Assembly: GCA_963682025.1 (NCBI GenBank)
Contig: OY821519.1
Coordinates: 136,133,094 to 136,197,093 of the forward strand
DNA: 64,000 nucleotides
Origin: Cordilura impudica
Taxonomy: Eukaryota > Arthropoda > Insecta > Diptera > Scathophagidae
Reading direction: 5' to 3'
Made by a program: the position numbers and the translations under genes. The notes under the pieces were generated by a model. That model worked only from the letters and a program-made list of their open reading frames with translations, was not told where the DNA came from and did no database searches. This document shows, in pieces, positions 1-11,481 of the stretch. Position 1 is the first letter of the stretch. Each line of letters begins with the position of its first letter.

Positions 1-1233
1 GGTTTGGGGTCATTATTTCAGCATGTTGCAATATATTTGATAGCCATGTTATATATCGTTGAATAGATAAATATGTCTTCTTTAACAATGTATATAACAA
101 TAAGTAAAATTCAAAAATTTTGGGAACACTTTACCAAAAAACCAAAAAAAAAACGAAAAACCATAGTTTTCTATATTTTTTTTCTGAAATTTGAATATAA
201 ATATCTCAAAAACTATTAACGTTATCAAAATGATTTTTTGAAGTGTTTTAGATAATTTAAATGCCGTTGTGAATCAATAAACAAAATATAAAAATAACTA
301 ATCTTAATATGTTTTTTATGTTAACAAAAATAACTGGTATGAAAATTTGACTTTTTTCACTATTTAAGCCCTCCTGACCACGTTTATGTAATGGCGGTGA
401 ATTTTATTACGGCAAATGAATAAAAATATTTGGAGCTTTAATACTGCGGTGAAATATTTGAAGAAATCGAGCGGATATTTTTGTATTAACTTTTAAAACT
501 TAGTTTTTTTTTTTAAATTGCCCAATTTCGTCCAATGCTGGACGTAGGGTGCATGTCCAAAAATATTAAAAATTTCACTTACAACCATTCTTGAAGTATA
601 TTCTTTTAAAATGTGTAGAAAAATATATACATGTTTTACCAAGGTTGTGAGAAAAAAGTGAAAGAATGAAGGGTATTTTTTGGCAAAAATTTGCAATTTT
701 TAGAACCTGATTCAAAAAGTCAACTTTAAGATTTTGTGCTCACTAAACGGTTTGAAATAATTCAAAAAGTATTTCAGCGAATTTTTTTGAAAAGTACTGG
801 CTATCGCCATATATTTTTAGATTTTTTTTATCTGTTTTAATAAAAATGTTATTTGCGAAAAACCAAGAAAGAATTTGGTGAAAAGTTCAAATGTTGATTT
901 TTAAAATCAAATATTTGTTAAACCATAAGCGATAACTAGGTAGTATAAGCATGTTTTTTGTTAAGAATTTAATGTTTATTGGAAAAATTTAAAAAACGTA
1001 AAAATCACTTCATATTTATAAAAGTTACAAGCTTTGAAAGCATTTTCCACCTCGAGGTGGTCGAATTTGGCACCCTGTAGCTCACCCTGTGTTACAACAG
1101 GGTATCTCAAAAATAAATATTTTGAAAGCCTATATCCTTGACTACAATCGCCTAGAATATACTATTCGAATCCAACCAATAGTTTAGAAGTTCCAGACTT
1201 ATTACCACTTTTTTTTGGTTTTGAACCACTGTG
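1..1233. other. AT-rich non-coding flank ending in a Transib-like terminus
   Basis: No convincing coding sequence; the short open frames lack domains and codon structure. The right edge, read on the minus strand, begins CACAGTGGTTCAAAACC, which has the form of a Transib-type terminus, so this stretch may be one end of a second element whose other end lies outside the window. Inference only; no transposase is visible here. Confidence 0.35.
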
Positions 1234-1238
1234 CGTCG

Positions 1239-1275
1239 CACAGTGGTCAATTTCGCGAGATAGCGGTCAAAACTC
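1239..1275 (+). repeat. Transib left terminal inverted repeat
   Basis: About 37 bp beginning with the heptamer CACAGTG; pairs with 4829-4865. Preceded by the target duplication CGTCG at 1234-1238. Confidence 0.85.
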
Positions 1276-1845
1276 TATAACTTTTGACCAGATTGGTATT
1301 TTTTTACGCAATTTGTTTTGTTCAATAGGAGGGACTTTAAGCTTCAATTTGCGTGTTCAAACGTAAAAATCGACTGATAGGAACGTAAGTAATTTGGAGT
1401 TAAAAATGCATTTTAATTTTTTGTTGAGTTTCCATGTAAAAGTTGAATATTTTGACATTTTAAATAGGTATTTTTTTTATAATTTCTTATTTTCTTCAAT
1501 CGTATTTTACAACCAATACTTATTTAGTATTCCTAAACTTAATTTTGGTCAGAAAATGCCAATATTTGGCCCCTGACATTTATTTAGTCTCAATATTCAC
1601 AGGGGCCAAAGGTTGGTTTTTTTTGGAAGAAAGCTAATTCTTGTGAGGACTAAACTGAAAAATAACACTGAAATTCCCAACAATATCAATACCATTTGGA
1701 TATATTATATACAGAACACAACATCGATAAAATTTTAAGTAAACTTTTACTATTGATTTAAAGTGCACATATATTTTATTTAAATGTATTAATAAAAATT
1801 TATACTAAAATTAGGAACAAATTATAATCTTTAAACTCGTATTAA

Positions 1846-3878
1846 TTAAACAATATTAGTAAAAATTTCTTCCAAATAGCTTTGATTTTCATTTTGCAGT
1901 AGTTGTTTAGCTTCTTCATCTAACTCTAATGAGGTTGATTTCCATTTTTGTCGAATACTGGACATATATGGGTCTGATGTGCACAACAAAATATTAATAA
2001 GATCTTCATTAGTACAATATCTGGAAATTTTTCTTGTATTGTGCTCGCGAAAGAATCTGTAGTCTTTGTTCCTTTTTTCTTGGGCTTCTTCTGAGAGATC
2101 TCCAATTGGAAGCATATTGTGCTGAATTATTTGTTCCCCATGGAACAAAATTTTGTGAACTGTGGTTGGCATATGTCTCCAAGAATATTTTTGGTTATAA
2201 AAGGTTGCTGTCTCATTAGCATACTGACCAAATTTTTTTGCATCTATCTTTTTGCTACATGCTATAACTTGTAATATGATTTGGAATCGTCGTATTAAAT
2301 CATAATCTACTCCAGTTATAGAAGCTGTAGTTTCTGGATCGGAAAAAAATCTCCTTGCTGTGTTTCCATCATTAGAATTTCCTTCTCCTTGCTTTGGCTG
2401 ATCAATTATAAGACCTATCTCACGGTATTTTTCTTGAATATCTTTTATTTTTGCTTTCTTTTTTCCAAATTTTCTTTGTTGTTTCTCACTGTTTCGCCTA
2501 ACGGGCCAAATTCCAAATCGTATCCCAATTTAAGAATATGCTCCATAAAACGAATTCTAGCATGAAGAGGTGACATTCCAAATTCATATGCTTCATTAAA
2601 ACTATCGTCTTGTGTTGGCGGTTGGCTCAATTGACTTGATGATTTTTGGCATATGGTGCAGCTTGACGATGACTTTGTTTTGGTTAAAGCTTGTGCAACT
2701 TTTCCATCAATCATTGTGAGACACATTTTAAAATTTACTTCAATGTCTTGGTCATCAAATTTAAATGTTACTGGTTGAAGTTCTTTAATTTGATCATTTA
2801 TTTTTCGAACTTCTTCATCTATGACATCTTGAGTCTCGTTTTTGTAAGCAAACTTTATTGGTCTACAAAATTTTGTTGACGAGGGAATTTCATTCTTCCA
2901 TACATCTATCTCTGCAGCTCTACTAGTTGACGGCTCTGAACCAATATAAGTTTTTGTTAAACGTAATGGAACGAAAGAAATCATGAATAAATTGGCATCT
3001 GATGAATTTTCCGCATTACATTGTTTGTATTGTTTCTGGCCAGAGGACCCATCACATCCCCATTTAGAAATTAAAGTCATGCTACAATTTTGAAACTTCT
3101 TTAAATAGTCAGCATCAAATGTCTTTAATAATCGTTCTGCAGTGTGTTCAAGAAGATCCTGCAATTTTATTTCTGCTGAACTTGAAGTTACACTAATAGC
3201 AGTTGGTGAAGGTAAGCAATCTTTTTTGGCAGAAACTATATCTCGATATGATGGAAAAATTCCACAATTTTTTTCATTGGTTCGGTCCCGCAATTCTGTA
3301 TATTGGTTTTTGGTCATTTTCAAATCCAAAAATAGTGCAAATGCTTCTTCAGGAGTAAATTTATTTTCTTCAGTTGGTGTCGGCATACTTTCTAAAATCC
3401 TTTTTGTGCGTCTGGGGCTTGCTTCCACTATTTTTTCAATGATAGCAATTTTACCCTTTTTAGTTTTCGATGGTTGAATTTGATGCAGAAATGAATCCTT
3501 TATGATGCTACAAGAAACTTCTTCATTGATATGTTTAAGCTTGCGTCTTCGTGATCTTTCACTACAATTATCAATTGGCTTTGCTGGTCGACCACCTTTT
3601 CCAGTTTCCGTGGTAGTTACTGATGGCTTTTTAAAAATAAGTTTATTTCTTAGCCATTCTAGGTTGCGTGAGTAAAACAATTTCTTGTTTCTGGAACATT
3701 GATTGTACCGTTTTCTTAAAGTATTTAAAAAGTTTTTTATTTTTAAGTTATGAATTTTAATTTCTTGTTTGTCGCATATTTTGAAGAATGGATTATTCAT
3801 TATATGTAAAATAATGTCGTTTTCATCTTTCCGTTCAAAATATATATCAGATAGAACACTATAACTGAATTTAGCCAT
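1846..3878 (-). pseudogene. Transib transposase, one frameshift
   Basis: Cut-and-paste transposase of the Transib/RAG1 family (RNase H-like DDE nuclease). The first frame (2445-3878) gives 477 residues. It has a GRPAK AT-hook-like motif near residue 97, KWGCDGSSG with the presumed first catalytic Asp at 276, TMIDGK with the second Asp near 391, a CTIC zinc-binding pair near 407, and SPLHARIRF near the end. A 1-nt shift in an A-run (T-run 2459-2464 on the plus strand) ends this frame. The next frame continues without a stop to 1846 with the family-typical SNDGNTARRFF and an NKDYRFFREH block, in which a preceding Glu (LSEEAQEKRN) is the likely third acidic residue. Combined length of roughly 670 residues fits full-length Transib transposases. 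Apart from the shift no stop is visible, so it is either a very young pseudogene or carries an assembly error. Confidence 0.88.
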
Positions 3879-4828
3879 TGTTTAAAAAATAATGAAGAAA
3901 AAAATTGAATGCATGGATTAATATACTATTGCTCGAAGTTTCAACATGATCTTTTTTACCTCTTTGGAACATAATATAACAGGTAGTTGGTTTTACCAGT
4001 TATTTCCATTGGTTTTAAATTTATTTGCAATTTTCACGTATTTAAGTTGTGTAATATTAGATGGCAATAAAATCTTTTTTATCTTTTCCAAATGAATTGC
4101 CAGATACCACATAATTTGAGAGTTCTATTGTCATTTTTGTCAAAATTTTGATACACCCTTCTATGTGGACTAGGTCCAAATATGGGCCAACTTCTCCCAA
4201 TTTCAACAGAATTATTTTTTGGGTCAATAAGAACTCTTGTACAAAATTTCATCAAAATATATGCATAATAGCCACTTTCACATACAAATAACTTCTCAAA
4301 AAGTATGACGTGCATTTGTACCGAATATCTTACCTTGGGTCAGAAAAATTGCTGTAGCTCAAAAAGTGAAGTCCCGATGCATGGACATGTATATATAGGA
4401 ATGTAGGAGAGAGTTAGGACTACAAAGTAGTAAATTTGTGTTTTGACTCAGCTTGACTCACAGGAGTTGTGCTCTATGAAGTAGGAAATTTCCGAGAAAT
4501 TTGACCTTTTTTAAAAAAAAAATTTAAATTGTTCCGAAAACAGCAGAGCTTCAATTTTTTTACCAGTAATAGGAAATAAGTTAAGTTACAACACAAATTT
4601 TATTTTGTCCAAAAATCTTGAAAAACAAAAAAGTTATGATAATTTAAACTTTAAAAATTAACTAAAAATATCATAAATTTACTAAATTCTGAAAAAGCCC
4701 ATTTTGGACCACCCTGTTCTCAGTGAAATAGTTGAAATAGAGTTCTAATTTTTTGGCTCCCGAGGTTTACTACTGTCTACTTTCATATGAGTCTAATAAC
4801 TTTAAAATCGGAGAACAAAAACCAAAAG

Positions 4829-4865
4829 GAGTTTTGGCCGCTATCTCAAAATATTGACCACAGTG
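4829..4865 (-). repeat. Transib right terminal inverted repeat
   Basis: Read inward from 4865 it starts CACTGTGGTCAA and contains GAGATAGCGGCCAAAACTC. Followed by CGTCG at 4866-4870. Confidence 0.85.
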
Positions 4866-4870
4866 CGTCG

Positions 4871-5492
4871 TCTCACGTAGAGAAATCACATAGATACGAA
4901 GTTAACCCAGATGAAATTAAAATCTATTGAACTCAATTGGATTGGTTAATTAGAGCAAACTCTAAACTTAGCCTAGATTTTAAACTTTTGTTATACAATC
5001 CGATTATAAAGCCAATATGGTCCTATGGAGGACAACTCTGGGGCACTGCCTCTGATTCCAATGTAGAGAAAATTCAAAGAAAGCAGAATAATTTTTTAAG
5101 AATAATAACCGGCGCACCATGGTATGTGAGAAATTCCAATATACACTCCGACTTGAATGTAAACTTTGTCAAAGGTGAAATCGCAAAGCATGCTCAAAGC
5201 ATGAAGGCTGGAAGAACATCCCAATAATTTGGCGCGTAACCTACTAGAATATATCGGCCATCAGCGACTTAGAAGGAGAGCCACGGCGGACCTGGATAAC
5301 TAAAACTATGAAATGATTATTATATTTTCTTTTATATATATATATTTTTTTTATATATATGAAAAAATGAAATTTCGGTCTGGCACTGGCTAGACTTTAT
5401 TCTTAAATTTAGTTTTAAGAATTGAACACTTATTGTTAGTTCACATTATATAAGTGAAGATTCAATAAATAAAATACGAGAATAAAAAAAAA
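4871..5492 (+). mobile_element. 5'-truncated jockey-clade LINE, 3' end
   Basis: Starting right after the Transib target duplication, the plus strand encodes the end of a jockey-type reverse transcriptase. The frame carries KPIWSYGGQLWGTA, then LRIITGAPWYVRN and IHSDLNV, all hallmarks of the jockey RT C-terminus. An in-frame TGA lies just before codon 4937, and the frame breaks near 5225, after which the expected basic tail is readable in another frame. The 3' end has AATAAA signals and an A-rich tail near 5460-5490. Degenerate; no endonuclease or RT core is present here. Confidence 0.8.
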
Positions 5493-6479
5493 CTATTTGA
5501 ATTTATTCGTAATGCCTGGTTTTCACTATGGCATTTTCGGTGCGGAAATTAAATTATATAAAATTTCATTTAATTTTCACTAGGTTATTTTTAAATTATA
5601 TTATCTCTTGGAATGAAGATTTTCTGAGACAACAGTAGCTTTATTTCTTAGTCCTATTCTAAGCATTTCGTTCGCACATTGATTTTTTTCTAAGTTCATG
5701 TTTCTGTAATGAAAGACAGAAGTCATAATTACATGGCTGATCTGTGAGACCTAGCATCGCTTTTGTTAAAATTTCGCATTTCTTGATGTATATTGAAGGC
5801 ATAATTGGTCACTGTAAAGTGAAAACCGGAAATATGCTTTGCATACACTTCAAAGCACAGAAAAAAACAAATGGCCAGCAAACATTATTGTTCGACCACA
5901 ACATAAATGCAGAAAAAAGTATGTATTCATACGAGTGTGTAGAATTTTGTGGTTGTTGGTTAAGGTATGCTTTGATAAGTAAAACAAGTGAATACCGACT
6001 TTGTTGAAGTAAAATGTGGGAAATTACTAAACACGAGATGACCTAATAATTGCTTAAAGAGGAGTTACGCAAAAGGAACAAAAGTTATTAATAAAAAAAT
6101 TTTAAAAATGGGGAAAGCTTTCTGCATGCCCTATTGTACTCGTATATGGAATGAATGGTCATTTACTTTATATGTAGTATGTCATAAGTAAACGATGAGA
6201 TGAAATCTTTAAAACTATTACAGGAATTTTCAGTTACATCTTTTTCCATTTAGAGATAATACAATTTTTTTTGATGAGGATATCTTTCAAAATATAGTCG
6301 AATTATTTAATCAAAATTTAAAAACAATCGAATATAAGTTTTTTTTTTTAATTCAAATCGTACTTTCAAATGCTAAAAAGGCTTGAGTAGAAACGCAAAC
6401 GATACGATCGTACTATCAAAAGGACCCCCGGAGATGAAAGCAAAAAGGTAATTCTGACGCAAATATAAAGAAGTATAAA
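5493..6479. other. No recognisable feature
   Basis: AT-rich sequence. The open frame at 5744-6007 has no recognisable domain and I do not support it as a gene. Confidence 0.5.
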
Positions 6480-6870
6480 ATTTTAAGAAATATGAAGAGG
6501 AAATGGATCGGGCTAAAAAAACTTCTGCAATATTTATTAAGAAAATATGAGTGCTTCTTAATGGAAAACGAAATCCACGCGCTTGTTGACTCTTCCAAAC
6601 TTTCCAGTCAAAATTTTTATTTTGCTGATTCTGAAGTACATATAGATGGAATATTACAGTTCCAAAAAAGCAAAGTGTGCAAAGTAATTCTTAGTTTGGT
6701 AGGTATTTTGTACTTGAGGGGAAAGCAGCATATAGTTTTATGCCAAAGAGTGCCTGCAAAAGGTGAATCTTTGGCCCGACCTTGCCTCGAAAAAATTATG
6801 TTGTTTAAGTGCTCAGAAAAGCAAACCAACCATAATGTCTTAAATTCAGATCAAATGTCATGAGATAAAC
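6480..6870 (+). pseudogene. Tc1/mariner (rosa-like) transposase remnant
   Basis: The open frame resembles the middle of a Tc1/mariner transposase of the DD41D/rosa-like type: CFLMENEIHALVD followed by QNFYFADSEV, in the positions where relatives carry a catalytic Asp block (MDDE-Y) and the GQ-FY motif. Here the Asp pair is changed (MENE), so it cannot be active. Later ESLARPCLEKIML parallels the family's CLQKRLLP segment. The same family recurs at 56275-56628 and 59290-59660. Identification is by motif likeness only. Confidence 0.45.
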
Positions 6871-7201
6871 ATTTTCTCAGAACTGGTACATTTATGTCAA
6901 GAAGATCACAAATAATACGAAAAAATCATAATGAGAATTCCAGAAAAAGTACGAATTTTTAATAGATAGTATTTAAAAATTAATTCTTATATAATTTCTG
7001 TTAATAAAGGTTTAATAAAAATCGTTAAAAATTTATTATATTTACAATTTTATCGATCTAATTCTTTTAAGGGAATTATTCCGGAATACAAAAAAGTTTA
7101 TATAGAAATTATTTCAAATATGGTACCAAAAAAAGGTAAAACAATTTAAATTGAAACGCTTTTTTATGTGCAAACATCTATATGCGCAGGGGGGTAAATT
7201 T

Positions 7202-9046
7202 CTATTTCACAATACAATCGCAAAAACAGCGTAACACATCGGTGTGAGCTGAAGTATAAATCGGTGTGACTTTATCTGATTGTATTTGTGAAAAAATTAT
7301 GATATGTTCTTTTCTAAACATTTTCCAATTGTCTTCAAAAAACATCAATTGTATTTCAGAATACATCAATTGTATTTCAGAAACCATCATTCGAGTTTCA
7401 GAAAACATCAATTGAATTTCAGAAAACATCAATAGAATTTCAGAAAACATCATTTGAGTTTCAGAAAACATCAATTGAATTTTAGAAAACATCAATAGAA
7501 TTTCAGAAAACATCAATTGTATTTCAGAAACCATCAATATAATTTCAGAAAACATCATTTGAATTAAAAAAAACATAAATAGAATTTCAGAAAACATCAT
7601 TCGAGTTTCAGAAAACATCAATTGAATTTCAGAAAGCATCAATAGAATTTCAGAAAACATCAATTGTATTTCAGAAACCATCAATATAATTTCAGAAAAC
7701 ATCATTTGAATTTCAGAAAACATAAATAGAATTTCAGAAAACATCAATATAATTTCAGAAAACATCATTCGAGTTTCAGAAAACATCAATTGAATTTCAG
7801 AAAACATCAATAGAATTTCAGAAAACATCATTTGAGTTTCAGAAAACATCAATTGAATTTTAGAAAACATCAATAGAATTTCAGAAAACATCAATTGTAT
7901 TTCAGAAACCATCAATATAATTTCAGAAAACATCATTTGAATTTCAAAAAACATAAATAGAATTTCAGAAAACATCATTCGAGTTTCAGAAAACATCAAT
8001 TGAATTTCAGAAAGCATCAATAGAATTTCAGAAAACATCAATTGTATTTCAGAAACCATCAATATAATTTCAGAAAACATCATTTGAATTTCAGAAAATA
8101 TAAATAGAATTTCAGAAAACATCAATATAATTTCAGAAAACATCATTTGAATTTCAGAAAACATAAATAGAATTTCAGAAAACATCAATATAATTTCAGA
8201 AAACATTATTCGAGTTTCAGAAAACAGCAATTGAATTTCAGAAAGCATCAATAGAATTTCAGAAAACATCAATTGTATTTCAGAAACCATCACTATAATT
8301 TCAGAAAACATCATTTGAATTTCAGAAAACATAAATAGAATTTCAGAAAACATCAATATAATTTCAGAAAACATCATTTGAATTTCAGAAAACATAAATA
8401 GAATTTCAGAAAACATCAATATAATTTCAGAAAACATCAATTGTATTTCAGAAACCATCAATATAATTTCAGAAAACATCAATTGTATTTCAGAAAACAT
8501 AAATAGAGTTTCAGAGAACATAAACTGTATTTCAGAAAGCATCAATAAAATTTCAGAAAACATCAATTGAATTTCAGAAAACATCAATATAATTTCAGAA
8601 AACATCAATTGTGTTTCAGAAAACATCAATTGTATTTCAGAAAACATCATTTGAATTTCAGAAAACATAAATAGAATTTCAGAAAACATCAATATAATTT
8701 CAGAAAACATCATTCGAGTTTCAGAAAACATCATTTGAATTTCAGAAAACATGAATAGAATTTCAGAAAACATCAATATAATTTTAGAAAACATCATTCG
8801 GGTTTCAGAAAACATCAATTGAATTTCAGAAAACATCAATAGAATTTCAGAAAACATCATTTGAATTTCAGAAAACATAAATAGAATTTCAGAAAACATC
8901 AATATAATTTCAGAAAACATCATTCGAGTTTCAGAAAACATCATTTGAATTTCAGAAAACATAAATAGAATTTCAGAAAACATCAATATAATTTCAGAAA
9001 ACATCATTCGAGTTTCAGAAAACATCAATTGAATTTCAGAAAACAT
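7202..9046 (-). other. 614-codon stop-free frame across the minisatellite
   Basis: Because the unit is 21 bp, one minus-strand frame stays open for 614 codons and encodes heptads of the form MFSEIQL. The last 50 or so residues lie outside the array. The frame resumes for 98 codons after a single stop near 9046. Plus-strand frames are broken by ACATAAATAG variants. I see no promoter, splice or domain evidence. The simplest reading is an accidental open frame, but the absence of indels over 1.8 kb is notable. Confidence 0.4.
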
Positions 9047-9380
9047 CTATAGAATTTCAGAAAACATCAATTGTATTTCAGAAAACATCAATTGTATTTC
9101 AGTAAACATCATTTGAATTTCAGAAAAGATAAATAGAATTTCAGAAAACATCAATAGAATTTCAGAAAACATCAATTGTATTTCAGAAAACATCAATTGT
9201 ATTTCAGAAAACATCAATTGAATTTCAGAAAACATATATAGAATTTCAGAAAACATCAATAGAATTTCAGAAAACATCAATAGAATTTCAAAAAGCATCA
9301 TTTGAATTGCTGAAAACATTAATTGTATTTCAGAAAACATCAATTGAATTTCAGAAACATCAATTGCGTTTCAGAAAACA
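7318..9380. repeat. 21-bp minisatellite, about 98 units
   Basis: Direct tandem array of a 21-bp unit close to TTTCAGAAAACATCAATTGAA, present in a few variants (ATTGTA, ATAGAA, ATATAA, TTCGAG and TTTGAA at the variable positions). Variants recur in a fixed order, so a higher-order period of about five units (105 bp) is visible over much of 7.5-9.0 kb. The array is broken after 9380 by an inserted element, and one further unit follows at 10873-10896. Confidence 0.95.
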
Positions 9381-10872
9381 CACACAGAAAACAGATTCGT
9401 TGTGCAACCTAATTTGTTGCCAACCGAATTTTGGTAGTCATACGTACTACCACATTATTCTGTTGTGATTACTGAATTGTATTATCCAAGCCACTCTAGA
9501 TTCAGTTGTGTAATTTGTATAATTTAGTTGATGTTATGGAATCTAGATTTTATTTATTGATTGTCCCAACCATTTATTATGTTATTCTATTTAATAAGTG
9601 CAGTAAATGCAGTATATAAGTATAAAGACACTAAAAATGATTTTATTTGTAAAATATTTTCAATTCCAATTTAAATACATATAAATAAAATCAAAATATA
9701 TAACATGTTAACAAAAATTTACATACATACTTATATTATGTTACATATTGATGTGTTATTTAACTAACATTTCACGGATCTAGGAAAAATATTCTTCACA
9801 TTGTGGTAATTGTTGTTGTTTTTCTTTATCAATGTTCCCTTCTAGGCACTTTTTTTATTTTTGAATATGTTTTGTAACATAATACTTGATTTAAACCATA
9901 GAAAGCCTCAACTCACAAAAACTACACCAACTTATTATATGGTGAGTTCCAAACTTGCTTCCTGAATTTACCTATGGACTTTTGAGCGATCTTCTTGGGT
10001 GCCGAATAGGTATCGCATTTATACGGCAGCCTTTTCAGGTTTCTTTTCAGCATCGTTGACATCATTTTACATTGGCACTTGAAACACTTGGTAGAGTACA
10101 CTATCGTAGGAACGGGTGACTTTGATTTGATGCTTCGACAAACCATTGCTTTCGCGAGGACGAGCATATATTGTAGCATATATTTTTCGCAAAGAAAAAA
10201 TTCTAAATGAGTAAATCTTGTTGAAATAATTGTTACAGAAATATTAAGAACTATCCACATACCCAGTTAATGTAACTTATGTACGAGCATTAAAACTTTA
10301 AATAACTTTCAACAAAATTGAAAATGTACCATTTTACTTTATTCTCCAAATATGACAATTTTAATTTATTTTTCCAAAAATGACAAATAAATTAAAAACT
10401 CGGTTGGAAGAATCATTTCACTATATCTTTTCAGTACTTACAACAGAATTCGATTCATTTTTTCGGCTAAAATACCAAAATAGGTTATTCTTTTACTATA
10501 GCCGAAAATTAATTCTTAATACAAAATACAATTTATAACAATATCTGTTAACACATTTTATGTTTATAAAATGTTATAACACAATTACTTGTTGCAATCC
10601 CCAATATTTATTATTGTAATAATTTTTACCCCCTTTTAATACAGTTGCCTTAATTAAGTTATTTTAATTATTTTTATAAAAACTTTTATTGGTAAACAGA
10701 ACTAAATTTGCTTTTGTAGATACTTTCATTTTGTAAAATATAAGATAATAATGTTGTAAGCGAAGAAAATCTATCGCATTTGGAAATATTTAAAAATTTC
10801 AACAAAAAGTTGTATTACCTAAGTAAATTCTTGTAGTCGCAACCAAATTCCAACCATTTCTTTTTCTGTGTG
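9381..10872. mobile_element. Unclassified TIR element inside the minisatellite
   Basis: The minisatellite is interrupted here and resumes exactly at 10873. The insert starts CACACAGAAAACAGATTCG and, read from the other end, starts CACACAGAAAAAGAAATGG, giving short imperfect inverted ends. CA flanks it on both sides (9379-9380, 10873-10874), and removing the insert with one CA restores a normal repeat unit. Subterminal sequences also contain further inverted motifs (CAACC/GGTTG). The length is 1,492 bp. The single open frame inside (9922-10260, minus) has no recognisable transposase motif, so the class is unknown and the element is probably non-autonomous. Confidence 0.7.
9922..10260 (-). CDS. 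Hypothetical 112-aa frame in the TIR element
   Basis: The frame encodes a basic peptide with CFKCQCK and a downstream Cys, then SAPKKIAQKSIGKF. This might be a degenerate zinc-binding or DNA-binding stretch. It lies inside the 1.5-kb insert and has no recognised homologue by eye. It may be the end of a decayed transposase or nothing at all. Confidence 0.2.
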   Translation of the reverse strand: MWIVLNISVTIISTRFTHLEFFLCEKYMLQYMLVLAKAMVCRSIKSKSPVPTIVYSTKCFKCQCKMMSTMLKRNLKRLPYKCDTYSAPKKIAQKSIGKFRKQVWNSPYNKLV

Positions 10873-10896
10873 CATCAATTGAATTTCAGAAAACAG
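10873..10896. repeat. Minisatellite unit beyond the insertion
   Basis: CATCAATTGAATTTCAGAAA is one unit of the 21-bp array at 7318-9380, stranded on the far side of the 1.5-kb insert. It proves that the insertion happened in the array. Confidence 0.9.
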
Positions 10897-11233
10897 CATA
10901 ATCGACTTATTTTTTATGCACTGTAAAATATGATGTTGATGTTTTCTTTAATTATTAGATGTTTACACATCTCCCTTGTGATCGGACTCACATGATTTTT
11001 TATAGCATGCTCGTACATATTGGCATATGATGCCGATATTTCTTAAGGATTTTCGAATATTTAAAAAATATTTGTGGACATCAAAACATATATCAAATCT
11101 GACATCAGAATTATACAGATTGATTAATTGTGTGTCCACTGCGGAAAACGTATTATCGCAAAATAACGCATTATATTATAATATAAATTGATAATAAAGA
11201 GAAATAACTAAAGAATTAGGTGCGTAAAGCAGT

Positions 11234-11298
11234 GTCATGACTTGCAGAAGTCATGGCTTGCAGAAGTCATGGCTTGCAGAAGTCATGGCTTGCAGAAG
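11234..11298 (+). repeat. Four 16-bp tandem repeats
   Basis: AGTCATGGCTTGCAGA repeats about four times next to the left end of the Harbinger-like element. It is likely a subterminal repeat. Confidence 0.85.
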
Positions 11299-11481
11299 TT
11301 GCTGGCAGCAATTATGTGGAAACACGTATTTGTTGTTTGCTGGAAGTAACTTGAACGACTTGCTGTGGACTGCAAGTGTTTTGAAGACTTGCAGAAGAAG
11401 TTGGGTAAACAGTTTGTGGTATTCTCTTCTATTTTCAGTTTTGTTTTGTTTTTTTTTTAGTTCTTTTTCAAATTTAGAAAA

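Larger units (their letters stand above)
1239..4865 (-). mobile_element. Transib (RAG1-like) DNA transposon, nearly complete
   Basis: The element is 3,627 bp with imperfect terminal inverted repeats. The left end starts CACAGTGGTCAA; the right end, read inward, starts CACTGTGGTCAA. Both arms then share GAGATAGCGG, one variable base and CAAAACTC. It is flanked on both sides by CGTCG (1234-1238 and 4866-4870), a 5-bp GC-rich duplication as is usual for Transib. The terminal heptamer CACAGTG equals the consensus heptamer of V(D)J recombination signals. One transposase gene runs on the minus strand. An intact duplication and only one coding break suggest fairly recent insertion. Around 4148-4290 the non-coding part resembles the HINE-like repeats found elsewhere in this window. 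Confidence 0.9.

Noticed and set aside
493..696. Short frames in 1-1600
   Set aside because: AT-rich, no domain, codon use not coding-like.
7202..9046. 614-residue protein-coding gene
   Set aside because: The frame follows from a 21-bp unit; no promoter, domain or non-repeat coding support. Kept as an observation only.
7318..9380. Regular short repeats that might be read as a CRISPR array
   Set aside because: Units are directly adjacent with no unique spacers, and the genome is eukaryotic.
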